DNA of 64,000 bases from Nocardia gamkensis NBRC 108242. Lineage in GTDB: Bacteria > Actinomycetota > Actinomycetes > Mycobacteriales > Mycobacteriaceae. Position 1 is the stretch's first letter. Every line of letters begins with the position of its first letter. This document shows, in pieces, positions 34,412 through 43,850 of this stretch. Below the pieces are notes generated by a model. That model did no database searches, had not been told where the DNA came from, and saw nothing but the letters and a program-made list of their open reading frames with translations. The stretch covers positions 124,001 through 188,000 of the forward strand of contig NZ_BDBM01000005.1 in the NCBI RefSeq assembly GCF_001612985.1, given 5' to 3'. The position numbers and the translations under genes are program-made.

Positions 34412-36100
34412 TCAGTCCGTCTCGTTCCCGTCGAGCCGCCCGGCCTGCTCCCGGCGGCGGCGTTGCCGCACCGGGTCGGGCACCGGCACGGCGGCGACCA
34501 AGCGCCGGGTGTACTCCTCCCGCGGCGCGCGCAGGATGCGATCGCGATCACCCTCCTCGACCACAGCACCGTCGCGCAACACCACGATCCGGTCGGCGAG
34601 CTGGTCGACCACCGCCAGGTCATGGCTGATGAACAGGCACGCCCAGCCGCATTCGCGCTGTAGCCGGCCGAACAACTCCAGCACCGCCGCCTGCACCGAG
34701 ACGTCCAGCGCGCTGGTCGGCTCGTCGGCGACCAGCAGGTCCGGGTCGAGCACCAGGGCGCGGGCCAGGCTCGCGCGCTGACGCTGCCCGCCGGACAACT
34801 CGTGCGGGTAGCGACCTTCGACACCCGCGGGCAAACGCACGTCGTCGAGCAGTCCGCGCACCCTGGCTCGGATCTGCGCGGAGCTTCCGGCCTTGTGCAC
34901 CAGCAACGGCTCCGCGACACACTCCCCCACGGTGAGCCGGGGGTTCAGCGAACTGGCCGGGTCCTGGAAGACGAATCCGAAGCGCCGCCGGATCGGCCGC
35001 AGCTTGCGCTGCGACAGGCCCGCGATGTCCTGCCCGCGCACCCGCACCGTCCCGGAGGTCGGCCGTTGCAGCGCCGCCACGCAACGGCCGATGGTCGACT
35101 TGCCCGATCCGGATTCCCCGACCAGGCCCAGCGTCTCGCCGGGCGCGATCCGCAGGCTCACCCCGTCCACGGCGCGGAACCGCGGCCTGCCGAACGAACC
35201 GGGGAATTCGACCACGAGGTCGCGGATCTCGAGCACCGGATCGGCCGCGGTTCCGGTGCGGTCGGACGGCCCGTGTTCGATCTGTTCGGCGCCCAGGTGC
35301 GGCACCGCGGCCAGCAGGGCGCGGGTGTACTCGGCCGTGGGCCGGGCGAACAGCTCGTCCACCGGCGCCTGCTCGACCACCGCGCCGTCGCGCATCACCA
35401 CAACGCGGTCGGCGATGTCGGCGACCACGCCCATGTTGTGGGTGATCAGCACGATCGCGCTGCCGATCCGGTCGCGCAGGTCCCGCAGCAGGGCGAGGAT
35501 CTCGGCCTGCACCGTGACGTCCAGCGCCGTGGTCGGCTCGTCGGCGATGATCACCTTCGGTTCGCAGGCGATGGCGATGGCGATCATCACCCGTTGTTTC
35601 TGTCCGCCGGAGAGCTGATGCGGGTAGTAGTCCACCCGGTGCTCCGGGTCGGGCAACCCCACCAGGCGCAGCAGTTCCACCGCGCGTGCTCTCGCGGCCT
35701 TCTTGGTCATCTCGGTGTGCGCCCGCAGCGCCTCGCCGATCTGGAAACCGACGGTGAACAACGGGTCCAGCGCCAGTCCGGGTTCCTGGAACACCATCGA
35801 GATCGCTCCGCCGCGCAATGCGGTGAGCTGCTTCTCGCTCATCGCGGTGACCTGCTCGGTGCCCAGGGTGACCAGGCCGGCAACGGTGGCGGTCGCGGGC
35901 AGCAACCCCATCGCGGTGCGCGAGCTCACCGACTTGCCCGAACCGGATTCTCCGACGACGGCCAGCACTTCGCCCGGATAGACCTGGTAGGAGACGTCGG
36001 TGACCGCGTGCACGGGCCCCGCGTCGGTGGCGAAGGTGACCGACAGCGATTCGACGGACAGGGCGGGGCGGCCCCGGCCGGCCGCGGAAGACTCAGGCAT
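34412..36100 (-). CDS. Oligopeptide/dipeptide ABC transporter, fused ATP-binding protein (OppD-OppF)
   Basis: 562 residues holding two complete ATPase domains in one chain. NBD1 has Walker A GESGSGKSV, signature LSGGQKQRVMIAIAIA and Walker B VIIADEPTTALD. NBD2, from about residue 295, has Walker A GESGSGKST, signature LSGGQRQRASLARALV and Walker B LLVADEPTSALD. The DppD/DppF pair is usually two proteins, and fusions of this kind are known in actinobacteria. It energises the permeases encoded just upstream. The ATG overlaps the permease stop by eight bases. It is the last gene of the operon. Confidence 0.94.
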   Translation of the reverse strand: MPESSAAGRGRPALSVESLSVTFATDAGPVHAVTDVSYQVYPGEVLAVVGESGSGKSVSSRTAMGLLPATATVAGLVTLGTEQVTAMSEKQLTALRGGAISMVFQEPGLALDPLFTVGFQIGEALRAHTEMTKKAARARAVELLRLVGLPDPEHRVDYYPHQLSGGQKQRVMIAIAIACEPKVIIADEPTTALDVTVQAEILALLRDLRDRIGSAIVLITHNMGVVADIADRVVVMRDGAVVEQAPVDELFARPTAEYTRALLAAVPHLGAEQIEHGPSDRTGTAADPVLEIRDLVVEFPGSFGRPRFRAVDGVSLRIAPGETLGLVGESGSGKSTIGRCVAALQRPTSGTVRVRGQDIAGLSQRKLRPIRRRFGFVFQDPASSLNPRLTVGECVAEPLLVHKAGSSAQIRARVRGLLDDVRLPAGVEGRYPHELSGGQRQRASLARALVLDPDLLVADEPTSALDVSVQAAVLELFGRLQRECGWACLFISHDLAVVDQLADRIVVLRDGAVVEEGDRDRILRAPREEYTRRLVAAVPVPDPVRQRRRREQAGRLDGNETD

Positions 36101-37103
36101 CGGTCACGTCCTTTCCTCCGCCCGGCGCGACGCCGGGCGCGCTCGCCACCGCCGCCGCGCGACGAGTGCGCAGGATGGGGTTGAGCACTTCGTTGAGGCT
36201 CTCGCCCACCAAGGTCATGCCGAGCACGACGAGCACGATGGCGACGCCGGGGAAGACACCCGTCCACCAGATGCCGTTGGAGACGTCCGACAGCGCTTTG
36301 TTCAGGTCGAAGCCCCACTCCGCGGCCTGGGTCGGTTCGATGCCGAAACCGAGGAAGCCGAGCCCGGCCAGGGTGAGGATGGCCTCCGATCCGTTGAGCG
36401 TGACGATCACCGGCAGCGATTGGGTGACGTTGGCGAGGATGTGCCGGAACAGGATTCGCGTGGTCGACGCACCGGTCACCCGGGCCGCGTCGACGTACGG
36501 CTCCTGCTTCACGGCCACGGTCGCGTTGCGCACCACGCGGAAGTACTGCGGCACGAAGACCGCCGTGATGGCGACCGCCGCGGACAGCACACCGCCCAGG
36601 CTGGTCGAGCGGCCGCCCGCGACCACGATGGACACCACGATCGCCAGCAGCAGAGTCGGAAACGCGTACATCGCGTCCATGAACAGCACCAGCAGCCGGT
36701 CCGGCCACCGCCCGGCATAGCCGGACAGCAACCCCAGCGGCACCCCGATCAGCAGCGAGAGCACCAGCGAGATCGCGATCACCCACAGTGCGGTGCGCGC
36801 ACCGTAGATCACCCGGGAGAACACGTCCTCGCCGCGCACCGATGTGCCGAACCAGTGTTCGGCCGACGGCGCCTGCTGGCGGGCGAACTCGACACCGTCG
36901 GCGGCGCTCTGGGCGAACCCGTACGGCGCGATCAGCGGAGCGAGAACGGCGGCGACCACGAAGACGCCGACCAACGCGAGCCCGAGGATCAGCGTCGCGC
37001 GCTGCAACCCCGCGGTCATCGCGAACAACCGCAGGCCGGGTACGCCCCTTCGCGGCGCGGACGGCATGACCGGAGGTTCGTTCAGTAGTTCCGGAGCGGT
37101 CAT
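36093..37103 (-). CDS. Peptide ABC transporter permease, DppC type
   Basis: A 336-residue permease with six predicted membrane helices. An N-terminal OppC_N segment (LQRATLILGLALVGVFVVAAVLAPLIAPYG) is followed by the HWFGTSVRGEDVFSRVIYGARTAL hallmark of DppC. The coupling loop is EPYVDAARVTGASTTRILFRHIL. The ATG at 37103 overlaps the dppB-type stop by one base (TGATG). Confidence 0.94.
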   Translation of the reverse strand: MTAPELLNEPPVMPSAPRRGVPGLRLFAMTAGLQRATLILGLALVGVFVVAAVLAPLIAPYGFAQSAADGVEFARQQAPSAEHWFGTSVRGEDVFSRVIYGARTALWVIAISLVLSLLIGVPLGLLSGYAGRWPDRLLVLFMDAMYAFPTLLLAIVVSIVVAGGRSTSLGGVLSAAVAITAVFVPQYFRVVRNATVAVKQEPYVDAARVTGASTTRILFRHILANVTQSLPVIVTLNGSEAILTLAGLGFLGFGIEPTQAAEWGFDLNKALSDVSNGIWWTGVFPGVAIVLVVLGMTLVGESLNEVLNPILRTRRAAAVASAPGVAPGGGKDVTDA

Positions 37104-38242
37104 CAGAACCTCACCCTCGGATCGATCAGCGCGACCAGGACGTCCACCACGAAGCTCAGCACCGCCACGATGAGCGCGATGAACGCGACGATGCCCTGCA
37201 CTGCGATGAAGTCGCGCGCCGACAGGTACTGCGCGAACTGGTAGCCGAGGCCCTTCCACTCGAAGGTGGTCTCGGTGAGCACCGACGCGCCGAGCATCAT
37301 GGCGATCTGCATGCCCATCACCGTGACTATCGGGATCATCGCGTTGCGGAAGGCATGCCGGCCGGTCACCACGCGGCGGGACAGACCGCGCGCCCGTGCC
37401 GCGTCCACGTAGTCGGCGCGCAGGGTCTGGATCAGGTTGATCCGCACCAGCCGCAGGAAGATGCCCGCGGTGAGCAGGCCCAGCGCGACGGCGGGCAGCA
37501 CGGCGTGTCTCAGCACGTCGAGCAGGTAGCCGGAGTCGCCGTAGAGGATCGCGTCGATCACCATGATGTTGGTCTTCGGCGAGACGTGCTGCAACCGCAG
37601 TTCCACGTTGGTGCTCGCCCGTCCCGCCACCGGCAGCCAGCCCAGCCGCACCGCGAACACCAGCTTGAGCAGCAGGCCGACGAAGAACACCGGCGCGGCG
37701 TAGAACAGGATGGCCAGCAGGCGCAGCGTGGTGTCGGCAGCCGAATCCCGGTGGGTGGCGGCGTATCTGCCCAGCGGGACGCCGATCGCGAACGCGACGA
37801 TCAGCGCCCAGCACACCAGCTCCAGCGAGGCCGCGCCATAGGTGAGCACCACCTCGCTGATCTCCCGATTGTCCTGGGAGCGGCCGAGATCACCGTGCAG
37901 CAGCCCGGAGAGGTAGTCCCGGTACTGGGCCAGGATCGGCCGGTTGAGCCCGGCTGCCTCCTTGCGCGCCGCTATCTGCTCCTGGGTCATGCGCCCGCCC
38001 ATGGCCGCGCTGATCGGATCGCCGACCACGCGCATCAGGAAGAACACGACCGTGACCAGGATCCACGCGGTCACCGGGATCAGCAGCAGGCGGACGCCGA
38101 GGTAGCGCGACAACATGCGGTACCGAGAATCGTCGCCGCCCCTGCCTGTTCGCCGCGGGCCCCGGGGCCGGGCCCGGATTGCTGCCGGCGCGCTGTCCGC
38201 CGATATCGTCGCCTCCGGCCCGACCGTCTCGCCGGAACTCAC
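37103..38242 (-). CDS. Peptide ABC transporter permease, DppB type
   Basis: A permease of 379 residues if the GTG at 38242 is used. That codon overlaps the binding-protein stop (GTGA), as at the other junctions of the operon, and adds a disordered 42-residue N-terminus rich in Arg and Pro. An ATG at 38116 would give 337 residues beginning MLSRYLGVRLLLIPV, which is closer to the family norm but has no Shine-Dalgarno. The body has six helices, with GLNRPILAQYRDYLSGLLHGDLGRS and the coupling loop ADYVDAARARGLSRR. Confidence 0.9.
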   Translation of the reverse strand: MSSGETVGPEATISADSAPAAIRARPRGPRRTGRGGDDSRYRMLSRYLGVRLLLIPVTAWILVTVVFFLMRVVGDPISAAMGGRMTQEQIAARKEAAGLNRPILAQYRDYLSGLLHGDLGRSQDNREISEVVLTYGAASLELVCWALIVAFAIGVPLGRYAATHRDSAADTTLRLLAILFYAAPVFFVGLLLKLVFAVRLGWLPVAGRASTNVELRLQHVSPKTNIMVIDAILYGDSGYLLDVLRHAVLPAVALGLLTAGIFLRLVRINLIQTLRADYVDAARARGLSRRVVTGRHAFRNAMIPIVTVMGMQIAMMLGASVLTETTFEWKGLGYQFAQYLSARDFIAVQGIVAFIALIVAVLSFVVDVLVALIDPRVRF

Positions 38243-39852
38243 TTGCTCAGCACCGTATAGCGGAACTTGAACGACGCGTCGAGCGTCTGCTCCACGCCTT
38301 GCACGCCTGCGGCCGAGACCGCGATCTGCTTGCCGGACAGCAGCGGGACGATCGGCAGGAAGTTCTGCGCGAGGTCGCGCTGCACCTGCTGGATCTGCGC
38401 GAGCCGCTTGTCCTTGTCGGGCTGGGTGGCCTGCGCGATCAGCTGCGCGGAGATGCCCGGGTCCTCGAAGTGCGATTGCAGGAAGTTGTTCGGGCCGAAG
38501 AACGGAGAGAGGTAGTTGTCCGGGTCCGGGAAGTCCGGGAACCAGCCGAACTGGTAGAGCGGGTAGCCGTCGCGGGCCCGTTCGCGCTGGTAGGTCACCC
38601 ATTCGGTGGATTGCAGGTTGACCGAGAACAAACCGGTGGCCTCCAGCTGCGACTTGATCGCGGCGTACTCCTCGGAGCTGCTGGAGCCGTAGTGGTCCGG
38701 GTTGTATTGGAGATTCAGCTCCACCGGGGTCGCCACCCCGGCGTCGGCCAGGAATCGCGCCGCCTGATCCTTGTTCGGCCGGGCGCCGTAGATGTCCTCG
38801 AACGGCTCCGCCGCGCCCGGCACGCCCTGCGGCACGGACGAATACGCGGGCAGGTACGTCTTCTTGTAGACGCCGTCGGCCAGCGCGGCCCGATCGACGG
38901 TGGACGCGACCGCCTTGCGCACGGCCAGTTTCTGCGCGGGTGTACCGCCCGGCATGGTGTTCAGGTTGAACACCAGGTAGCGCAATTCACCGCCCGGGCC
39001 TTCGTGCACGGTGACCTTGCTGTCGTTGCGCAGCGACTCGATGTCGGTGGGCGTCAGCGACCGATATCCGACGTCGAGCGAACCGTTCTGGAGGTCGAGT
39101 TTCATGTTGTCGGTGGTGGCGTAGTACTTCGTCGACACCGTCTTGGTTCTCGGTGTGCCGAGGATGCCGTTGTAGTCGGCGAAGGCCCGGTACTCGACCA
39201 GTTTGTTCTTGTCGTAACCGGCGATGGTGTACGGGCCGGAGTAACCCTTGCCCCGCACCACGTCCTCGTCCGGCAGCACCCGGTCCGGGGCGTACACCTT
39301 CTCGTCGACGATCGGTCCCGCTTGGGTGGGCAGGATCGCGGGGAAGGTCTGATCGTTGGCCACCTTCAGCGTGAACGCGACGGTGCGCGCGTCCACCACG
39401 TCGGTCTTCTCCAGGTTGCCGAGCAGTGCCGCGGGCCCGTTCGGATCGTTGATCCGCAGCATCCGGTCGAAGGAGAACTTCACGCTGGTGGCGGTCAGCG
39501 GGTTGCCGTTGGCGAATCTCAGGCCGTCCTTCAGCGTGCAGGTGTACACCGTCGGCGCGGTGAACTCGCACTTCTGCGCGGCATCGGGCCGGGGTGTCGC
39601 GTCGCCGGGCGCGAAGTTCAGCAGATACTGGTAGATCTGGGTCTCGGCGACGAGCGAGCCGTTGTCGTAGGCGGCCGCCGGATCGAGCGAGAAGATCTTG
39701 TCGGTGGTGCCTGCCACCAGGCCGCCGCCGTCGTCGTCCTCGCCGGTTCGCCCGGAACCGCAGCCCGCCAGCATCGACGCCGCCAACCCCAGTAAGCCGA
39801 CGGCCGCGATGGTTCGCGTCCCGATCCGCCGCCCCAACCACGAATTCCTCAT
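38239..39852 (-). CDS. Peptide ABC transporter substrate-binding lipoprotein (DppA/OppA type)
   Basis: A 537-residue SBP_bac_5 family protein. The signal peptide ends at the lipobox LAGC (Cys31), predicting a lipid anchor on the outer face of the membrane. Family features are KIFSLDPAAAYDNGS near the N-terminus, KDGLRFANGNPLTATSVKFSFDR and the QFGWFPDFPDPDNYLSPFF segment near the C-terminus. It likely binds peptides; other substrates of this family (metal chelates, haem, opines) are possible. It is the first gene of the four-gene operon inserted between purM and purF. Confidence 0.93.
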   Translation of the reverse strand: MRNSWLGRRIGTRTIAAVGLLGLAASMLAGCGSGRTGEDDDGGGLVAGTTDKIFSLDPAAAYDNGSLVAETQIYQYLLNFAPGDATPRPDAAQKCEFTAPTVYTCTLKDGLRFANGNPLTATSVKFSFDRMLRINDPNGPAALLGNLEKTDVVDARTVAFTLKVANDQTFPAILPTQAGPIVDEKVYAPDRVLPDEDVVRGKGYSGPYTIAGYDKNKLVEYRAFADYNGILGTPRTKTVSTKYYATTDNMKLDLQNGSLDVGYRSLTPTDIESLRNDSKVTVHEGPGGELRYLVFNLNTMPGGTPAQKLAVRKAVASTVDRAALADGVYKKTYLPAYSSVPQGVPGAAEPFEDIYGARPNKDQAARFLADAGVATPVELNLQYNPDHYGSSSSEEYAAIKSQLEATGLFSVNLQSTEWVTYQRERARDGYPLYQFGWFPDFPDPDNYLSPFFGPNNFLQSHFEDPGISAQLIAQATQPDKDKRLAQIQQVQRDLAQNFLPIVPLLSGKQIAVSAAGVQGVEQTLDASFKFRYTVLSK

Positions 39853-40236
39853 CACGGCCCCACTTCTCGAACGCCGCACCGCGCTCGGCGTGGATCGCGG
39901 GCCCGGTGCGGACGCGGGTGAACTTCCGGTCTGATCGGCACCGTACCCACGAAGCATTTTCGGCACGTTACGTTTTCGAAGAAAATCCGCGAGCCCGTCA
40001 GCAGGCGTTATGCGCAGCGCCTACGACCGCCGGTTGAACCGGTCGTATGTCCAGGACGGCGGCGTCGCGCGGGGCGTCATGTCTCGAGCACGCCACGCGA
40101 CGCTGCGCGACAGGACATGACGGTGCCGGCGAACGCTTCCGGCGAACCATCACTCGCCGCGGCGAAAGGGATTCCGGCGCACGCCCGGAGCGGGCGACCC
40201 ACCGGCGCAGGTGATCACAAGGCGATCAGTGGCCGC
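39853..40236. other. Promoter region of the peptide transporter operon; inverted repeats
   Basis: There is no gene here. CCGGTT-G-AACCGG (40030-40042) is a perfect 6-bp palindrome. CGTCATGTC (40075-40083) is repeated inverted as GACATGACG (40114-40122). Either could be an operator for the transporter genes or end purF transcription. No convincing -10 is seen. Confidence 0.45.
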
Positions 40237-41829
40237 TCACGGACGGCTCAGCGCGCTCGCATTCGCGTTATCGCTCAGCAGCGCGGCCTCGGACTGGCCG
40301 GTGAGCATGCCCTCGAGCACGTTCTTCCCGATGGCCGCCTCGGTGGGCAGCGGAATCGGATAGGTGCCGTCGAAGCACGCGCAGCACAGCCGCGAGCGCG
40401 GCTGTTCGGTCGCGGCGACCATGCCGTCGAGCGAGATGTAGCCGAGGGTGTCGGCGCCGATCGACCGGCGCACGCCCTCGACCATGTCCGCGACATCGCC
40501 TTCGGTCCCCGCGCCGTTGGCGATCAGCTCTGCCCGCGAGGCGAAGTCGATGCCGTAGAAGCACGGCCATTTCACCGGCGGCGAAGCGATCCGCACGTGG
40601 ATCTCCACCGCACCCGCCTCGCGCAGCATCCGGATGAGCGCGCGCTGGGTGTTGCCGCGCACGATCGAGTCGTCCACGACGATCAGGCGCTTGCCCCGGA
40701 TCACCTCGCGCAGCGGATTGAGCTTGAGCCGGATGCCCAGCTGCCGGATGGTCTGGCTGGGCTGGATGAAGGTGCGCCCGACGTAGGCGTTCTTCATCAG
40801 ACCCTGGCCGTAGGGCACTCCCGACCCCTGCGCGTAGCCGACGGCGGCCGGCGTGCCGGATTCGGGGACCGGGATCACCAGATCGGCGTCTACCGGGTGT
40901 TCCTTCGCGAGGCGCCGGCCGATCTCCACCCGGGTGGCGTGCACCGACCGGCCCGCGATGGTGCTGTCCGGCCGGGCCAGGTACACGTACTCGAAGACGC
41001 AGCCCTTGGGCTCGGGGTTGGCGAATCGCATCGAGCGCACGCCTTCGGCGTCGATCGCCAGCAATTCGCCGGGTTCGATCTCGCGGACGAACGCGGCGCC
41101 GACGATGTCCAGCGCGGCCGTCTCGCTGGCAACGACCCAGCCACGCTCCAGCCTGCCAAGGCACAGCGGGCGGACGCCGTGCGGGTCGCGCGCGGCGTAG
41201 AGGGTGTGCTCGTCCATGAAGGTCAGGCAGAACGCGCCCTTCAAGGTGGGCAGCAGTTCCATCGCGGCCTGCTCGATGCTCGAGTCGGCGGAGGCGTGCG
41301 CGAGCAGCGCGGTGACCACGTCGGAGTCGGACGTCGCCGCGGCGGGCTGCGGGCGCCCGCCCCGGACGGAAGCGCCGAGCAGGCCGAGTTCGCGTGCGCG
41401 ACCGGCCAATTCGGCGGTGTTGACCAGATTTCCGTTGTGCCCCAGGGCAAGTCCGGAACCGACAGCGGTGGTGCGGAAGATGGGCTGCGCGTTCTCCCAG
41501 GTCACCCCGCCCGTGGTGGAGTAGCGGCAGTGCCCGACGGCGACGTGACCCGGCATGGCCGCCAGCGTCTGCTCGTCGAACACCTGGCTGACCAGACCCA
41601 GATCCTTGAAGACCAGGATCTGCGAGCCGTCCGACACCGCGATGCCCGCCGCCTCCTGTCCGCGGTGTTGCAGCGCATAAAGCCCGTAATACGTGAGCTT
41701 CGCCACTTCTTCGCTCGGCGCCCAGACTCCGAAGACTCCGCACTCCTCGCGCGGCTCGTTCTCGTCGACGTCCGGGGCGGGACAGGAGGGGGCGGAAATG
41801 CTCTGGACCGGCAGTTCGGCGTTGGTCAC
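40237..41829 (-). CDS. purF: Amidophosphoribosyltransferase PurF
   Basis: The first committed step of purine synthesis: PRPP + glutamine to phosphoribosylamine. It has 530 residues. A 29-residue propeptide ends EPREE, and the glutaminase nucleophile Cys30 (CGVFGVWAP) is exposed after cleavage. The class II glutaminase domain has YGLYALQHRGQEAAG and ALGHNGNLVNTAEL. The PRTase domain carries the PRPP loop RLIVVDDSIVRGNT. The C-terminal region contains CFYGIDF and LCCACFDGTYP, consistent with the Fe-S-type enzyme of actinobacteria. The GTG at 41829 follows GGGAGC. TAGAAT (41868-41873, minus) is a likely -10. Confidence 0.96.
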   Translation of the reverse strand: MTNAELPVQSISAPSCPAPDVDENEPREECGVFGVWAPSEEVAKLTYYGLYALQHRGQEAAGIAVSDGSQILVFKDLGLVSQVFDEQTLAAMPGHVAVGHCRYSTTGGVTWENAQPIFRTTAVGSGLALGHNGNLVNTAELAGRARELGLLGASVRGGRPQPAAATSDSDVVTALLAHASADSSIEQAAMELLPTLKGAFCLTFMDEHTLYAARDPHGVRPLCLGRLERGWVVASETAALDIVGAAFVREIEPGELLAIDAEGVRSMRFANPEPKGCVFEYVYLARPDSTIAGRSVHATRVEIGRRLAKEHPVDADLVIPVPESGTPAAVGYAQGSGVPYGQGLMKNAYVGRTFIQPSQTIRQLGIRLKLNPLREVIRGKRLIVVDDSIVRGNTQRALIRMLREAGAVEIHVRIASPPVKWPCFYGIDFASRAELIANGAGTEGDVADMVEGVRRSIGADTLGYISLDGMVAATEQPRSRLCCACFDGTYPIPLPTEAAIGKNVLEGMLTGQSEAALLSDNANASALSRP

Positions 41830-41976
41830 CGTTTGCTCCCTGTTCGGGCGGGCTGGGGGCAGATTTCATTCTACGGGTGCTCGGTGGCGCACCGACACCG
41901 CCGCCGCATCCGAGCAGCAATCCGGGGTGCCCGAAGCGCGGCCGGTACGACGCGGGCAGCTGTTACGGTGCGCACC

Positions 41977-43314
41977 GTGACGACTACGGACGACGCGAGC
42001 ACGACGGAGTCGGGTGCGGCCCCCGCGCGCAGGCCATGGCCTCGGATGGTGCTCTTCCCTCTCGCGGTGCTGAGCCTGCTCACCGCACTGCTGGGCATCA
42101 TGTACCTCGACTACGTCGTCGATCCGGAGAAGAACCTGCACGATTTCCCGATCGCCCTGGTCAACCAGGACGTCGGCGACACCATCGGCAACGGGAGCAC
42201 CGCGCGGAAGGTGAATTTCGGCGACCAGATCACCCAGGCGCTGTCCGATGGGGTGCCGTCGGACAAGGTCGACCTGCGGGTGATCAGCATCAACGAGTCC
42301 GAGCGGCAGATGCAGTCCGGACAGGTCTACGGCGCGATCATCATCCCGAGCGATTTCAGTAAGCGGCTCGGGAATCTGGGTGTGGGCAGTGTCATACCGG
42401 GCGACATCCAGCGGCCGATCATCACGTTGCAGACGAATCCGCGCACGGGCGCGTTCGGCACCCAGATCGTGCTCCGGGTCGGCGACGAGGCGCTCACCGT
42501 GGTGAACAAGCAGGTCGGCAAGCAGCTGCTCGATCAGGTCACCGCGCAGCTCACCCCGCCGCCCGGCGGTCCGCCCGCGCCAGAACTGACCGCGGCGACC
42601 AAGGTCGCGCTGGCGTCGCCGATCGAGGTGGTCACCCAGCAGTATCACCCGCTGCCGCACGGTAGCGGGCAGGGGCTGACCGCCTTCTTCTACGCCCTGT
42701 TGCTGCTGCTGGCCGGTGTGGTCGGCGCGATGGTGATCCACACCATGATCGACGCGCAGCTCGGCTTCGTGCCCACCGAGTACGGCCCCTGGTACGTGCA
42801 CTACCCGTCGACGCCGATCTCGCGGTTCAGGACGCTGCTGATCAAGTGGGGCGTGTTCGTGCTGGCGGCGAGCATCGTCTCCGCGGTGTTCCTGCTCGTC
42901 GGCAAGCTGCTGGACATGCCGATCGGCAATCCGCTCGCCCTGTATCTCTACAGCGTGCTGGCCCTCACCGCGGTGGGCGTCACCGGGCTGTCCACGCTGG
43001 CGGCGATCGGCTCGGCGGGCCTGCTGGTGAACCTGATCCTGTTCGTCATCCTCGGTTTGCCGTCCTCCGGCGGCACCGTGCCGATCGAGGCGACGCCGCG
43101 ATACTTCGGCTCGCTCGCTTCCTTCGAGCCCATGCACCAGGTGTTCCTCGGGGTGCGGTCGATCCTGTACTTCGACGCGAATTTCGAGGCGGGACTCACG
43201 CGCGGGGTGTGGATGGCCGTCCTGGGGCTGGCGATCGGGCTGGTGCTGGGCGCGGCGATCACCCGCTTCTACGACCGTAAAGGGCTGGAGCGCCGCAACA
43301 TCGTCCAGGCGTAA
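41977..43314 (+). CDS. YhgE/Pip-like membrane protein (DUF3533/ABC-2 type)
   Basis: A 445-residue membrane protein. One helix at about residues 25-50 (MVLFPLAVLSLLTALLGIMYL) is followed by a large extracytoplasmic domain (to about 220; IALVNQDVGDTIGNGSTAR, GAIIIPSDFS) and then five to six helices (FFYALLLLLAGVVGAMVI onward). This is the topology of YhgE/Pip and ABC-2-type exporters, some of which sit with type VII systems. The function is unknown. The GTG at 41977 lies seven bases after TACGGT (41964-41969), suggesting a leaderless transcript, divergent from purF. A much longer upstream extension of the frame lies antisense to purF and is rejected. Confidence 0.85.
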   Translation: MTTTDDASTTESGAAPARRPWPRMVLFPLAVLSLLTALLGIMYLDYVVDPEKNLHDFPIALVNQDVGDTIGNGSTARKVNFGDQITQALSDGVPSDKVDLRVISINESERQMQSGQVYGAIIIPSDFSKRLGNLGVGSVIPGDIQRPIITLQTNPRTGAFGTQIVLRVGDEALTVVNKQVGKQLLDQVTAQLTPPPGGPPAPELTAATKVALASPIEVVTQQYHPLPHGSGQGLTAFFYALLLLLAGVVGAMVIHTMIDAQLGFVPTEYGPWYVHYPSTPISRFRTLLIKWGVFVLAASIVSAVFLLVGKLLDMPIGNPLALYLYSVLALTAVGVTGLSTLAAIGSAGLLVNLILFVILGLPSSGGTVPIEATPRYFGSLASFEPMHQVFLGVRSILYFDANFEAGLTRGVWMAVLGLAIGLVLGAAITRFYDRKGLERRNIVQA

Positions 43315-43375
43315 CCGGGACACGCCGCGTCGCAGCGGTTTCCGAGCACACCTCGACCGACCCGTCGCCCACCGC

Positions 43376-43768
43376 TCAGGCGGTGGCCCGGACGATCGGG
43401 AGCCAATGAGCGATCTCGGCCGCGCGGGTGCCGGAGGCGGTGACGGCGCCGGAGGCGACGGCGTCGTCGAACTCGAGCAGGCCGGTGGCCAACAGCAGCC
43501 AAGTGCGCGGGTCGGTCTCGACGACGTTCGGCGGGGTGCCCCTGGTGTGCCGCGGCCCCTCGACGCACTGCACCGCGACGAACGGCGGCACCCGCACCTC
43601 CACCGAATGCCCCGGCGCGGAGGCCGCCAGCGAGCGCGCCGTGGTCCGCACCGCCGCCGCGAGTTCGGCGCGCGCGGGCGCGTCGACCGACTCGTCCCGC
43701 AACCACTCGCTCACCACCGCCACCGCCGCCCTCGTTCGCGCCGGGTCGACCGTCCCTCGTCCTGCCAC
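43376..43768 (-). CDS. SCP-like small protein (sterol carrier family, Rv0807-like)
   Basis: 130 residues. The conserved core is VSVEVRVPPF-type (HSVEVRVPPFVAVQCVEG), then HTRGTPPNVVETDPRTWLLLATG and the end EIAHWLPIV, matching the mycobacterial Rv0807 family (bacterial SCP ortholog). It may bind a lipid or hydrophobic ligand; the role is not established. The GTG at 43768 is chosen because TAGGGT (43776-43781, minus) lies seven bases upstream, a leaderless layout. Rv0807 follows purF in M. tuberculosis too. Confidence 0.85.
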   Translation of the reverse strand: MAGRGTVDPARTRAAVAVVSEWLRDESVDAPARAELAAAVRTTARSLAASAPGHSVEVRVPPFVAVQCVEGPRHTRGTPPNVVETDPRTWLLLATGLLEFDDAVASGAVTASGTRAAEIAHWLPIVRATA

Positions 43769-43850
43769 CTTCCCGACCCTACTTCCCCACCCCGCCCGCC
43801 CCGAGAAGTCGCCGCACCCCTTCGAGAGGAAGCGTGGCGCAACCGGACCG

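Noticed and set aside
40117..41976. The YhgE-like frame stays open upstream and could give a 1065-residue protein.
   Set aside because: The upstream part is exactly antisense to purF and reads as Arg/His/Gly-rich shadow sequence. The GTG at 41977 behind TACGGT is the natural start.
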